Counted from the first letter of the stretch, positions 48,818 to 58,080 are shown. The stretch is DNA of 64,000 nt from Tolypothrix sp. NIES-4075 (GCF_002218085.1 NZ_BDUC01000002.1:558001-622000); one strand, 5' to 3'. The notes: a model not told the origin generated them from the sequence alone. Numbers and translations are program-made.

Positions 48818-51800
48818 TTAAAATTCTTGGTCGAGTATTAAAGCGTAAAAATTTTCTAGATCATCTGATTGTTTCATCTTGGTAATTAGTTTACCTGCAA
48901 TTGTGAATGCTGCCCAATAGTAAGGATGATTGTACAGCTTTTCATCGGCTGCGAGTTTTCTAGTTCTATACATTTCTGTTGCTAAATACGCTTTAATTCT
49001 GAATTCATCGGCAGGCAAAGTATTCAGCAAATTTTGATACCATTTTTCCAACTCTCCAACTGTTAGTTCTTTTAACCATTTTGTGGCTTCTGCTAAGGCT
49101 GTTGCTTCTAATTTGTTTGGCTGTCGTCGTCGATAATACTCAATCATCAATAAGGCATTTGCAGTTGATTCTACAGTCCACAAGGTACTAATTACATGAG
49201 CCGAACCACGACTTAAAAAACCATTCGCTAAACCTAGATACTCGGTGGTGATAGTTTGCTTGGTAGTAATAGCAGTTTCGCAAGCTGAGAGAGTAACTAG
49301 ATTGTAGCTTGCAAGTGTCTTTTGGCAGATTTCTTCTAAGGTTAGTTTATCTTCACCTGATAATACGAGTTGTGATTTTTTCGGCTCAATAAAATTGTTA
49401 GTTCCATGACCTGTAAAATGAAATATATTGTAATCACCAGATAAGGCAGATTCCACTAAATTTTTAGTCGCTTGTACTCCTTGGTATCGTTTGGGGTTAT
49501 GGAACATTTGGCTAATAGTTTCTGATTCAAATTTGGCAAATTTTAGTGGCGGATAATCTGTACTGTTGGGATGTTCAATACTTAATAATTTCTCTTCATT
49601 TGCCTGGGGTTTTAGTTGGGAATTTAGAGATAAGCCTATTTGAACGCTTGGCAAATAGCTAATTGTGTAATTTGTATTACTCAGCGATTCTTCTGAGTCA
49701 GAAGAAATATTGAAAAGGGCATGAAGAGGAAATCTGTGTAAGTCGCGGTGGGGAATTAATATTAGTTGGTTGATACCTTCAAGTTCCTCTTCAATGGTAG
49801 AAATATTAAGGATATTTTTCAGATGCAAAAGCCTCTGTTCCATATCAACGAACCAGGAATGATTATTTTTGCTTTGTTTGTCTTGCTCTAAGCTGCGATA
49901 TTCCTGATATTGTTGATTCCAATCATCTAACCAATCTTCTAATTCCACCAAAATTTGCACGGCTTCAGGTAGGGGAAATTCATCACTTATTGCGGCACTA
50001 ATTATGGGTGTAAAGACGGGGATGGGTTCTGGGGCATTATCTTTGATTATGAAAGTGCGTAAAGCGTAAGGGCTGATGTGCCAGTAAATGATTGCGGTTG
50101 TCGGATTAAGTAGTTGTTGAATTTCTACATAATTAGGTGAAGAAATTTCATCAGTCCAACCAAAAATCAGCCAATTTAAACAAGCATTTTTGTTGTATTC
50201 AGCGATTTCTAAAGCTTGTCGCCATTCGCCAGATTGTATGGCTAAATCAACTGCTAACTGTCCAAAACCAGCAAATTTCAAAGCTATTTGCTTTTTACTT
50301 TCTTCAGAACTTGGTTCATTTAATAAATGTTGCCATGCATCTGTAGCGTGTTGTAATAACTCTTGTGCTAGTGTGATTTCTCCCAAACCTAAAAGCGCTT
50401 TAATGAAGTTTTGCAATACTTCTAGATGCAGCTGGGGAAAGTCTTCTTGTGTGAGGGTTAAAAGCGCCTGATTGTACTCAGATACGGCTTGATGCCAGTA
50501 ATAGTGGGGTGCGGGATGTCTTTTTCCTCGGTCGTAGTGTGCGTTGGCGATCGCTAAATGCAATCTCCCCCAACCTTCTGGGTGTGTATCTTGGCGAACA
50601 TAGTCCAACCCGGCTTCGTAACTGATCAATTTTGCATCATAATCGCCTTCTTTCAAAATTGGATTTACAGCCATTCCTGCGGATGTGCCTCGACCAATCC
50701 AAGCTTCCCAATAGTCTGGTTGAAGTTGCAAAGCACCATCATAAGCGGCGATCGCTTCTACAAATTCTCCGAGATGAAACAGCGCTACTGCTTGGTTGTA
50801 CCAAGCTAAGTGAAATTCGGGATTGATTTCTATCGCTTTGTCATAAGAGGCGATCGCTTCAGTTCGCCGTCCTAAGTTGTCTAAGGCGATACCTCTATTG
50901 AACCAAATTAAGTAAAAATGCGGTTGAATTTCTAAAGCTTTATCCCAAGAGTCAATTGCTTCTGACCATTGTCCTAATTGTCCTAGGACTACGCCTCGGT
51001 CGATCCAGACTTCGGGATAATCTGGATCTAGATCGAGTGCATTGTCGTAAGAGGCGATCGCTTCCGAGTTTCGTTGATCTACGGCGAGTGCAATTCCTCG
51101 GTAATACCAGTTTTGAGGATCGTCTGGTTGCAATTCCAGTGCTTTGTCGTAACTAAAAACGGCTTCTGATAGCCTTCCTAATTTCAGCAGCGCGAAACCT
51201 CGACTAGACCAAGCTTCTTCGTTGTCTGGCTGAATTTCCAGTGCGACATCAAAAGAGGCGATCGCTTCAGAGAACTGTCCTAATTCGCCTAAGATGCCGC
51301 CTCGATTGTACCAAGCTTTAGGAGAGTCTTGTTTGAGTTCTAACGCTCTGTCATAAGAGGCGATCGCTTCAGAGAACTGTCCTAAGTGAAATAATGTCAA
51401 ACCTCGGTTAAACCAAACTTCATACATCGACGGGTTAATTTGTAAAGCTTGATTGTAAGAAGCGATCGCACCTGACAAATCACCTGTTTTGGCTTGCTGA
51501 AGTCCTTGATAAAACCAATCTTGCGCCTGAGTATCGGTACTAACTAGTTGTGGTGGTTCAGTCTTTGAAATTGCCAGTCCTGAAGCAAGTTGCTGGACTA
51601 AGCTGGTACTTTGATCTAATCTGACTAACAACTCATCGAGCGTCTGGGCTACATCTGGTTCTAAATTTGCCAACGACTCGTCCCACGTTGTTTGTGCGGA
51701 TGCTTCTGGGCTGTTTTCGATTAACGTTTCGCCAACAGACATTAGGCGATCGGGCAATACCTCTTCCACAACAGGCGTTATACTTTCAACTTCTGGCGCT

Positions 51801-52513
51801 TGAAACTCCCATACCAGTTCGCCGAAGTTCTCTATCAATTCTTCTTCGCTTTGAGTTTCCTCTGGTGCAGGCGTTATACTTTCAGCTTCTGGCGCTTGAA
51901 ACTCCCATACTAATTCGCCGTTTTGTATTCCCCCGTTTCCGGAAGCGCTTGGCACATCCTGAGTACTAGTTTCAGTTTCTGGCGCTTCATACTGCCATTC
52001 GAGTTCTTCAAAGTTTTCCGCATCCCCAATTTCAATAGAGGTGAGAATTGCTGTAGACGTTGTAGGTTCAGCATTTTCCTCGTTTTCGTCCCAATAAATT
52101 TCTCCTAAATTCCGCGTTAACAATCGGATACCAATGTCATAAGAAAGATCGCCAATTATGCCGATACCAAGTTCACCCAGTTGCACCATTCGCGTTGCTA
52201 ACTGATTATTCGGTGCGGGTGATGCTAACAATTTTTCGCCAAAACTCAGCAACCAATCTAGCCAGCGGTCAACGCTAATCCGATTTTCGATCCGTTGCAG
52301 ATATTTCTGCGCCCACTCTTGTCCTCGTGCCTGATATACGCCTTCTAGCAGTTGGTTATACAAAACTTCAAGATCGGCGTTTGTTAATTCCGGTGCTTGA
52401 TGCACCACATTTTGTCTTTTTATACGGTTTTGAGAACGAGTCCGTTTCGTGCCAAAGGCGCGTTTCCAAAATTTATTAAGCCACTGAACTAGCCGCTTGA
52501 GCATCTGCCGCAC
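48818..52513 (-). CDS. TPR-CHAT protein (caspase-like protease family)
   Basis: A 1231-residue protein with three parts. Residues 1-150 begin with an amphipathic basic helix (MLKRLVQWLNKFWKRAFGTK) and a helical domain (GVYQARGQEWAQKYLQRIE, LDWLLSFGEKLLASPAPNNQ) shared with the next gene upstream. Residues about 150-320 are acidic and Ser/Glu/Pro-rich, with three repeats of NGELVWEFQAPEAESITP type. Residues about 330-650 hold eight TPR units (for example WYNRGGILGELGQFSEAIASF). The C-terminal third is a CHAT domain with the protease dyad, His about 1036 in HFTGHGTNN and Cys about 1078 in LVTLSACETAIT, and SRGSAHVISTLWTVES. CHAT is separase/caspase-like. Start is GTG (52513) or ATG nine bases in. 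It is cytosolic and possibly membrane-attached. It is not HetF, which lacks this layout. Confidence 0.88.
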   Translation of the reverse strand: MRQMLKRLVQWLNKFWKRAFGTKRTRSQNRIKRQNVVHQAPELTNADLEVLYNQLLEGVYQARGQEWAQKYLQRIENRISVDRWLDWLLSFGEKLLASPAPNNQLATRMVQLGELGIGIIGDLSYDIGIRLLTRNLGEIYWDENEENAEPTTSTAILTSIEIGDAENFEELEWQYEAPETETSTQDVPSASGNGGIQNGELVWEFQAPEAESITPAPEETQSEEELIENFGELVWEFQAPEVESITPVVEEVLPDRLMSVGETLIENSPEASAQTTWDESLANLEPDVAQTLDELLVRLDQSTSLVQQLASGLAISKTEPPQLVSTDTQAQDWFYQGLQQAKTGDLSGAIASYNQALQINPSMYEVWFNRGLTLFHLGQFSEAIASYDRALELKQDSPKAWYNRGGILGELGQFSEAIASFDVALEIQPDNEEAWSSRGFALLKLGRLSEAVFSYDKALELQPDDPQNWYYRGIALAVDQRNSEAIASYDNALDLDPDYPEVWIDRGVVLGQLGQWSEAIDSWDKALEIQPHFYLIWFNRGIALDNLGRRTEAIASYDKAIEINPEFHLAWYNQAVALFHLGEFVEAIAAYDGALQLQPDYWEAWIGRGTSAGMAVNPILKEGDYDAKLISYEAGLDYVRQDTHPEGWGRLHLAIANAHYDRGKRHPAPHYYWHQAVSEYNQALLTLTQEDFPQLHLEVLQNFIKALLGLGEITLAQELLQHATDAWQHLLNEPSSEESKKQIALKFAGFGQLAVDLAIQSGEWRQALEIAEYNKNACLNWLIFGWTDEISSPNYVEIQQLLNPTTAIIYWHISPYALRTFIIKDNAPEPIPVFTPIISAAISDEFPLPEAVQILVELEDWLDDWNQQYQEYRSLEQDKQSKNNHSWFVDMEQRLLHLKNILNISTIEEELEGINQLILIPHRDLHRFPLHALFNISSDSEESLSNTNYTISYLPSVQIGLSLNSQLKPQANEEKLLSIEHPNSTDYPPLKFAKFESETISQMFHNPKRYQGVQATKNLVESALSGDYNIFHFTGHGTNNFIEPKKSQLVLSGEDKLTLEEICQKTLASYNLVTLSACETAITTKQTITTEYLGLANGFLSRGSAHVISTLWTVESTANALLMIEYYRRRQPNKLEATALAEATKWLKELTVGELEKWYQNLLNTLPADEFRIKAYLATEMYRTRKLAADEKLYNHPYYWAAFTIAGKLITKMKQSDDLENFYALILDQEF

Positions 52514-52589
52514 TCTGGATGTTGTTTCTCATAGATTTTAACGAGCGCTGTGTTAAAAAAAGTAAGCATTACGTAAAAACCTAGTAGAT

Positions 52590-52655
52590 AAAGAAGGGGA
52601 ATGGGGGGAATGGGGAGACAATTTCTTTCTATTACCCATTAACCATTACCCACTT
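52590..52655. repeat. Short heptameric repeats between the CHAT genes
   Basis: ggggaatggggggaatgggg on the left and tacccattaaccattaccc on the right, complementary over about 15 bp. They lie between the two same-strand genes of the pair, so a processing or attenuation hairpin in a shared transcript is possible. Confidence 0.6.
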
Positions 52656-53405
52656 TTATTGATTCGCAGCTTGAAATTGATTAAATAATTCCTGGACAAT
52701 CAATTGCGGATCGTCTGTCTCAATTCCTAACTGTTGGGAAATTTCCTGGCGTAACTTTTCATCCTGCTGCAACATCACAAATAACTCGTCTAGGGTGACG
52801 GTTTGCAATTCTTCCTCTGGTAGAGTTTCTAACTCTGCTGCGGGTGCAGGATCGGTTGATAATTCTTTTTTCGGCGGGTTTTCTAACTCTGCTGCGGGGG
52901 AAGTTGCTTTATTGGTTTGTTCGGGTCCAGGAGTAGAGACAAGGGTTATCGCGTCTCTACTCTTGACAGCATCTGGTCCGTCATACTCCCATACTGGTTC
53001 GCTGACATTGCGTGTCAACAACTGCATTCCAATATCATAGGCAGCATCGCCGACTTCGCCGACTTCTAATTCACCCAGATCCACCATCCGGGATGCTAAT
53101 TCATTATTAGGTGCTGATGATGCTAGCAATTTCTCACTAAAGCGCTGTAACCATTCCAGCCAACGTTCAGTTGAGATGCGATGTTCAATATTATGCAGCC
53201 ACTTCAGCGCCCAAGCTTGCCCTCGTGCTTGATGGACTCCTTCTAAAAGTTCGCTGAAGAGAAATTCCAGATCCGTATCGCTCAAGGGTGGAGCAGGTTC
53301 TTTTTGAACGTCAGCCACTGATGAGGATGAAGTCTGTTTTTTACCAAACAAGCGTTGAAAAAACCTTTTAAGCCAGTGAAGGAGCCTATTGAGCATCTGC
53401 TGCAC
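52656..53405 (-). CDS. Stand-alone paralogue of the CHAT protein's N-terminal domain
   Basis: A 249-residue protein whose first 150 residues match the N-terminal domain of the CHAT gene downstream: MLNRLLHWLKRFFQRLFGKK then GVHQARGQAWALKWLHNIE, WLEWLQRFSEKLLASSAPNNE, GMQLLTRN. It then diverges into an acidic Pro/Glu-rich region and ends TVTLDELFVMLQQDEKLRQE and a helical tail, instead of TPRs and CHAT. Start is GTG (53405) or ATG nine bases in. It could be an adaptor, inhibitor or membrane-docking partner. Sequence similarity extends upstream of both starts, so the promoter or leader was copied too. A palindromic repeat at 52931-52961 is read in frame. Confidence 0.75.
   Translation of the reverse strand: MQQMLNRLLHWLKRFFQRLFGKKQTSSSSVADVQKEPAPPLSDTDLEFLFSELLEGVHQARGQAWALKWLHNIEHRISTERWLEWLQRFSEKLLASSAPNNELASRMVDLGELEVGEVGDAAYDIGMQLLTRNVSEPVWEYDGPDAVKSRDAITLVSTPGPEQTNKATSPAAELENPPKKELSTDPAPAAELETLPEEELQTVTLDELFVMLQQDEKLRQEISQQLGIETDDPQLIVQELFNQFQAANQ
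52931..52961. repeat. In-frame palindromic repeat GAGTAGAGAC ... GTCTCTACTC in the CHAT-partner gene
   Basis: Ten-base perfect arms around aagggttatcgc. On the minus strand it encodes SRDAITLVSTP within the acidic linker. The same family occurs in dnaX (54951) and in the 135-bp element at 17368. Confidence 0.7.
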
Positions 53406-53691
53406 CCCTGAGTGTTGGTTATCTTAAGATTGTAGCGATGTCTACGACACACTTGATCGCTTAAGCGCTTTGCGAATTAGAAATTATAAATTAAAAATTC
53501 ATAAATTGTAACAGTCTATATGAATTTTTATGTTGATGCACACGAGAAAATCAACCATTAGAAGGAAGACAATTAGAAGCGGCAATTTGAGTATCCTAAA
53601 GATTGGGCGGTAAGTTTAAAATGGTTTCATGGCAAACTATGATTGAGTGCTACTAATTAACCAATCTTCTTGGCATTGACATTTCAATTCC

Positions 53692-55605
53692 ATGTCTTAC
53701 GAACCGCTGCACCACAAGTATCGCCCAAAGAGTTTTGCTCAACTGGTGGGTCAAGAGGCGATCGCCTTGACTCTCACCAACGCTATTCGTACAGCTAAAA
53801 TAGCCCCAGCGTATTTATTTACTGGTCCTAGAGGTACGGGGAAAACTTCGAGTGCGAGAATTCTCGCCAAATCCCTCAATTGTCTTAATAGTGACAAACC
53901 CACAGCAAAACCTTGCGGTATCTGCGATGTATGTCAGGGAATCACTAAAGGCTATTCATTAGATGTAATAGAAATCGATGCCGCCAGCAATACTGGTGTC
54001 GATAATATCCGCGAACTCATTGAAAAGGCGCAGTTTGCCCCAGTTCAATGTCGCTATAAGGTTTATGTAATTGATGAGTGTCACATGCTCAGTAATGCGG
54101 CATTTAATTCGCTACTAAAGACATTAGAAGAACCACCGAGACACGTTGTCTTTATCTTGGCGACAACAGACCCGCAAAGAGTTTTACCAACGATTATTTC
54201 TCGCTGTCAAAGGTTTGATTTTAGGCGAATTCAGATAGATCCGATGGTGAAGCATTTGCAAGCGATCGCCTCGCAAGAAAATATCAATATTTCTGATGAC
54301 GCTGTAAAATTAGTTGCCCAAATTGCTCAAGGTGGATTGCGCGATGCAGAAAGTCTGCTCGACCAATTAGCACTATTATCGGGTGAAGTGACACCAGAGC
54401 GAGTTTGGGATTTAGTCGGTTCGGTAAGCGAACAAGATTTGCTTGTATTGGTGAACGCGATCGCTCAAAATAATCCCGAAGCGGTTCTTGAGGGCACCCG
54501 CAAAATCCTTGACCGTGGTCGCGAACCTTTAACTATTCTCCAGAATCTAGCTGCATTCTACCGCGATTTACTCATCGCCAAAACTGCGCCCAAACGCCAA
54601 GATTTAGTTACTTGTACAGACCAAACTTGGAAAGCGATCGTTGAGTTCGCCCAACAGTTAGACATAACTACAATCTTGACAGGACAGCAACACCTGCGAA
54701 CCGCTGAAGTGCAAATCAAAAACACCACTCAGCCGCGTTTGTGGTTAGAAGTAACATTGTTAGGCTTATTACCCAGCGCGAACACCCAATCCGCAGCCCC
54801 AAGCCTAGCACCTACTAGAGTAACTATCCCAACAGCATCACCCACCATCACCCCACCTCCCTCCGAACCCCCCACTCCCCCACTCCCCCACTCCTCCACT
54901 CCCTCATCCCCCCCCACTCCCTCATCTCCCCCATCTCCCCCCCTTTGTACAGACGCGATTAATCGCGTCTCTACTCCTCCACCAGAAACCCCTCCAGAAT
55001 CCAACGATGCTTCACTTGCAGAAACTTGGCAAAAGGTAGTGACTTACCTACCAGTTTCTACAGGTTCATTGCTGCGTCAAATGTGCCATCTGATTGAGTT
55101 TGATGGTAATCTTGCTCGGATTGGAATTAAATCGCCAGCTTGGTATAAAAGACTTCAGACAGAGCAGCCTATAATTGCCACAGCCTTTGAAAAAGCTTTC
55201 CAGCGTCAGATAAAAGTAAATCTAGAATTAATCAGCGGGTCGTCACCACCTTCTACCCCCCCAAAGCCTAATGGCGTAAAAGCCCAGCCTCCGCCGAGTT
55301 CTCAAAGCAATAATCAAAGCGATAATATAACGCCGCTGGCAGAAGTTTCCCAGCGAGCAAAACAACCTCCTGCAAGAACTGAATCCCCCTCAGTTCCGCA
55401 AGTAGTGCAAATGCCTCCACCGCGATCGCTTTTTCCCCCACCAACCGGCGATGATATAGAAAATACCGATCAAGTGGCGATCGCAGCTCGAGGTCTGGCG
55501 AAATTTTTTGATGGTCAAATTATCCGCTTCACAGAAGAAGCTGTAGAAGTGTCAGATACAACTACACCTGATTTGTTAGAAGAAGCGGAAGTGGATGAAG
55601 ATTAG
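53692..55605 (+). CDS. dnaX: DNA polymerase III subunit gamma/tau
   Basis: A 637-residue DnaX, the ATPase of the sliding-clamp loader. Walker A is GPRGTGKT (residues 45-52); the zinc module uses Cys64, Cys75, Cys78 and Cys81 (CGICDVCQ); Walker B is VYVIDECHML; the sensor is IISRCQRFDF. Domain III follows to about residue 370. A long Pro/Ser/Thr-rich linker (about 370-440) is encoded by CCCC-rich minisatellite DNA and an in-frame palindrome, then comes a tau-like C-terminal region (TWQKVVTYLPVSTGSLLRQM). The ATG at 53692 is fixed by the conserved MSYEPLHHKYRPKSF. No frameshift signal is needed for tau, since the frame is full length. Confidence 0.96.
   Translation: MSYEPLHHKYRPKSFAQLVGQEAIALTLTNAIRTAKIAPAYLFTGPRGTGKTSSARILAKSLNCLNSDKPTAKPCGICDVCQGITKGYSLDVIEIDAASNTGVDNIRELIEKAQFAPVQCRYKVYVIDECHMLSNAAFNSLLKTLEEPPRHVVFILATTDPQRVLPTIISRCQRFDFRRIQIDPMVKHLQAIASQENINISDDAVKLVAQIAQGGLRDAESLLDQLALLSGEVTPERVWDLVGSVSEQDLLVLVNAIAQNNPEAVLEGTRKILDRGREPLTILQNLAAFYRDLLIAKTAPKRQDLVTCTDQTWKAIVEFAQQLDITTILTGQQHLRTAEVQIKNTTQPRLWLEVTLLGLLPSANTQSAAPSLAPTRVTIPTASPTITPPPSEPPTPPLPHSSTPSSPPTPSSPPSPPLCTDAINRVSTPPPETPPESNDASLAETWQKVVTYLPVSTGSLLRQMCHLIEFDGNLARIGIKSPAWYKRLQTEQPIIATAFEKAFQRQIKVNLELISGSSPPSTPPKPNGVKAQPPPSSQSNNQSDNITPLAEVSQRAKQPPARTESPSVPQVVQMPPPRSLFPPPTGDDIENTDQVAIAARGLAKFFDGQIIRFTEEAVEVSDTTTPDLLEEAEVDED
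54951..54970. repeat. 20-bp perfect palindrome in frame within dnaX
   Basis: AGACGCGATTAATCGCGTCT inside a gtac...ctac frame. It encodes TDAINRVS in the flexible linker of DnaX, immediately after a run of CCCC-rich units (about 54855-54945) that encodes Pro/Ser/Thr. Related copies lie at 17392, 17435 and 52931. Confidence 0.75.
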
Positions 55606-55609
55606 GATC

Positions 55610-55697
55610 GTTAGTTGTTAGTGGTTAGTTGTTATTTGTTGGTTGTGGGTTGTGGGTTGTCAAAAAGTACTCCTATCCACTAACCACTATCCACTAA
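55610..55697. repeat. Tandem ttagtggtta / gttgtgggtt repeats
   Basis: Eight or so short units, followed by complementary ccactaaccactatccac. They lie between the convergent dnaX and GT2 genes and may form a bidirectional terminator hairpin. Confidence 0.65.
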
Positions 55698-57152
55698 CTA
55701 GTCCCCAGTGCCTTGATGTACAGTTTTCACCCATTTCAACCGCTTTGGTCTGACTGAGATGCGGGCAGTGGTGCTGCTCATCACTACAAACCAGTGGAAC
55801 ATGTATATAATTCCGCGTAATGTCTGAAGCAGAGGCACAAAGTAGCTAGAAACGCGAAATTTCTTCTCTTTATCTTGACGTATCCGCTTTAGACCTGCGA
55901 ACATACCTGCCATTGACATGGTGACTGTCAAGCCGCTGACTGGACTGAGAATTGGTGGACGATGCCGAGCGATCGCCATCAATAAATCTGGTAGTGCTGC
56001 TGTCGGTAAAATATACATAATCAGCAAAAACATCAGCAAATCCCAGGTTTTACTTCTCCCCATGCGGTTGCGAAGAATCAAATCCCAGTAATCTAAATAG
56101 CGCTGATATCCGCCTTCTGCCCAACGGTTGCGCTGATGCCAAAGAGCGATCGCATTCGTCACGCCCTCTTCTTCCACCGCTGAATTAAAAGCACAATCAA
56201 TATCCCAGTCGTTTAAATGCAGGCGGAATGTCAAATCCAAGTCATCGGTGATGGTTTCTTCATTCCAGCCCCCGCAGCATTCCAAAGCTTCGCGCCGGAC
56301 AAATTGACCATTTCCTCGCAGTTCGCCGATTCCACCAATGGCAATCCGCCGCTTTTGGAAAACGGCATCAACTGCCATTTCCGCCATTTGACCTTTTGTC
56401 CAAAAGTTTTCTTTCGCGTTGGCGATCGCTTTTCGCACCTGCACGGCGCCCAGCTTTTCTTTGGCAAACAAGGGTATTACCCGCAGCAGCAAGTCTGGGG
56501 ACACAATCGCATCAGCGTCAAACACCGCTATAATTTCCCCTTGCGTCAGTGGCAAAACTTGATTTAATGCCCCTGACTTACCGCCACTCGCTTCGGCTGA
56601 ACGTCTTAATACTTTTAGGTTATTGTATTTTTCCGTTAGTTGTGCTAATACCTGCGGCGTTGTGTCGCTGCTGTTATCGTCAATTATCCAGACTTCGTAA
56701 TTCCCTTGTGGGTATTTTAGACTACAAAGATTCTTGACTAAATTGGCAATAACTGCTTCTTCATTTTTAGCCGCCACTAATACAGATACTTTTGGTAAAT
56801 CACCCAGCATTTCCTCTTCGTAGGGGAAGAAATTACTTTCCCCTACCAAGTGTTCTTTGCCCGGTCTAGCAAACACGATCCTCAGGGCGTGAATTCCTAG
56901 GATAGTGGTCAATCCGAGGATAAAAATAGAACCCCAAGAAACTAAATGTAAAGCGATCGTGCCGCTCCAGACAACAGTCAAAACTAGAGCGGCTTTTTTT
57001 CTCCGACCTTGAAACCGGGATGGTAGAAACACAGGATCGGTTTCTACCTCTTCTATCTCCAACTCATCATCTCCCGATAGGTCAGAAAATAAAGAGTTGA
57101 GCGGATCAAGCTCGTTGTAAGAATCGTTTTCGGGCCAGGAATTCGCTGGCAT
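55698..57152 (-). CDS. Family 2 glycosyltransferase, membrane-bound (processive-type)
   Basis: A 484-residue GT2 with two N-terminal membrane helices (LVLTVVWSGTIALHLVSWGS) and three or so C-terminal ones. The catalytic residues are present: the nucleotide-binding start VSVLVAAKNEEAVI, Asp pair IIDDNSSD, DxD in VFDADAIV, TDDLDL as the base, and QRNRW (Q/RXXRW). These are hallmarks of processive beta-glycosyltransferases such as cellulose- and hyaluronan-synthase-like proteins. The product is unknown. Its start codon lies 47 bp inside the radical SAM gene, so the two are translationally coupled. It is in the plasma membrane. Confidence 0.9.
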   Translation of the reverse strand: MPANSWPENDSYNELDPLNSLFSDLSGDDELEIEEVETDPVFLPSRFQGRRKKAALVLTVVWSGTIALHLVSWGSIFILGLTTILGIHALRIVFARPGKEHLVGESNFFPYEEEMLGDLPKVSVLVAAKNEEAVIANLVKNLCSLKYPQGNYEVWIIDDNSSDTTPQVLAQLTEKYNNLKVLRRSAEASGGKSGALNQVLPLTQGEIIAVFDADAIVSPDLLLRVIPLFAKEKLGAVQVRKAIANAKENFWTKGQMAEMAVDAVFQKRRIAIGGIGELRGNGQFVRREALECCGGWNEETITDDLDLTFRLHLNDWDIDCAFNSAVEEEGVTNAIALWHQRNRWAEGGYQRYLDYWDLILRNRMGRSKTWDLLMFLLIMYILPTAALPDLLMAIARHRPPILSPVSGLTVTMSMAGMFAGLKRIRQDKEKKFRVSSYFVPLLQTLRGIIYMFHWFVVMSSTTARISVRPKRLKWVKTVHQGTGD

Positions 57153-58080
57153 AAGTTACTTGATTCAATAACCAGTATTTGTCTACACCCATAAAGAAGC
57201 TGGGTATCAGGTAACACCAAACTGTGCAACCTTCACACACTTTTAGCTTACCTTGAGATTGGCGATACTTTTCCACTTCTTCTGACTCACGATAGAGTTC
57301 GTAAAGTCGCCCGTTAATCGGAACTCCGGTTTGGGCAAAATGGTAACAAGGTAGTAGCAGCTCGTCATTGGGAGAAATCGCAATCACGGCATCCACCGCT
57401 TTACAACGGGGATTTTTGGTGTCATTGCCCCCAGCTTCGATAAAAGCCAATGCAGCCTTATTGTAGCCGACATTTTTATATTTCCTCGCAGCAGCTTCGA
57501 TTGCCGCTACCATTTCCGGGGTAGGGTTCTTATTAGAGTTGTATTGGTCATAAGCCGTAAAGGCGGGATTTAGCCAGACGCGAACACCTAGTTTTTGTCC
57601 TAATGCTGCGACTTCTTGAATCCGATCGTAATTTTGGGCAGTAACGGTATGATTTAGTACCGGGTACTCTCCTAAAGATTGAGCGATCGCTACCGACTCT
57701 ACCAAATTGTCAAAAATCTTCACACCACGCGAGTGATCGTGAGTTTCCGCATCCGCACCATCCAAAGAGAAATTCAAAAAGTCTACTAAACCTTGAATTT
57801 CCTTAGCTTTTTTCGGATACAAAATGGTATTCGTCGTCATGCTGGTATAAAAACCCTGACGTTTTGCCTCTGTATAAATCTCCCCGACATCATGTCGTAA
57901 TAAAGGTTCACCACCCGTAAAGTCTACATATTTAGTCCCCAAACGGCGTAAATCTTCTAAATTACGTTTAATCGTTTCAAAATCAGCTTCTTTTCCCGGT
58001 TCTAATGCCCAAATGTTGCAAAAGTGACAGCGGGCATTACAGCGATACGTCAAGTAATAATTTGCAACCAGCGGAGCCAT
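57106..58080 (-). CDS. Radical SAM protein, HpnH/MoaA-like with C-terminal Cys motif
   Basis: A 324-residue radical SAM enzyme. The cluster motif is CNARCHFC (Cys14, Cys18, Cys21), followed by FTGGEPLL at 53-60, and NFSLDGADAETHDHSRGVKIF. The C-terminal part has a Cys cluster (CKAVDAVIAISPNDELLLPC and CEGCTVWC) likely binding an auxiliary iron-sulfur centre, as in SPASM/twitch-like enzymes. The family adds or rearranges groups on lipids, cofactors or peptides. The gene overlaps the GT2 gene (47 bp), so they form an operon with a joint function, perhaps making a modified polysaccharide or glycolipid. No other pathway gene is nearby. Confidence 0.85.
   Translation of the reverse strand: MAPLVANYYLTYRCNARCHFCNIWALEPGKEADFETIKRNLEDLRRLGTKYVDFTGGEPLLRHDVGEIYTEAKRQGFYTSMTTNTILYPKKAKEIQGLVDFLNFSLDGADAETHDHSRGVKIFDNLVESVAIAQSLGEYPVLNHTVTAQNYDRIQEVAALGQKLGVRVWLNPAFTAYDQYNSNKNPTPEMVAAIEAAARKYKNVGYNKAALAFIEAGGNDTKNPRCKAVDAVIAISPNDELLLPCYHFAQTGVPINGRLYELYRESEEVEKYRQSQGKLKVCEGCTVWCYLIPSFFMGVDKYWLLNQVTYASEFLARKRFLQRA

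Noticed and set aside
48818..52513. Identification of the CHAT protein as HetF
   Set aside because: The layout (amphipathic N-terminal domain, acidic linker, eight TPRs, CHAT) and length differ from HetF, and no heterocyst gene is nearby.
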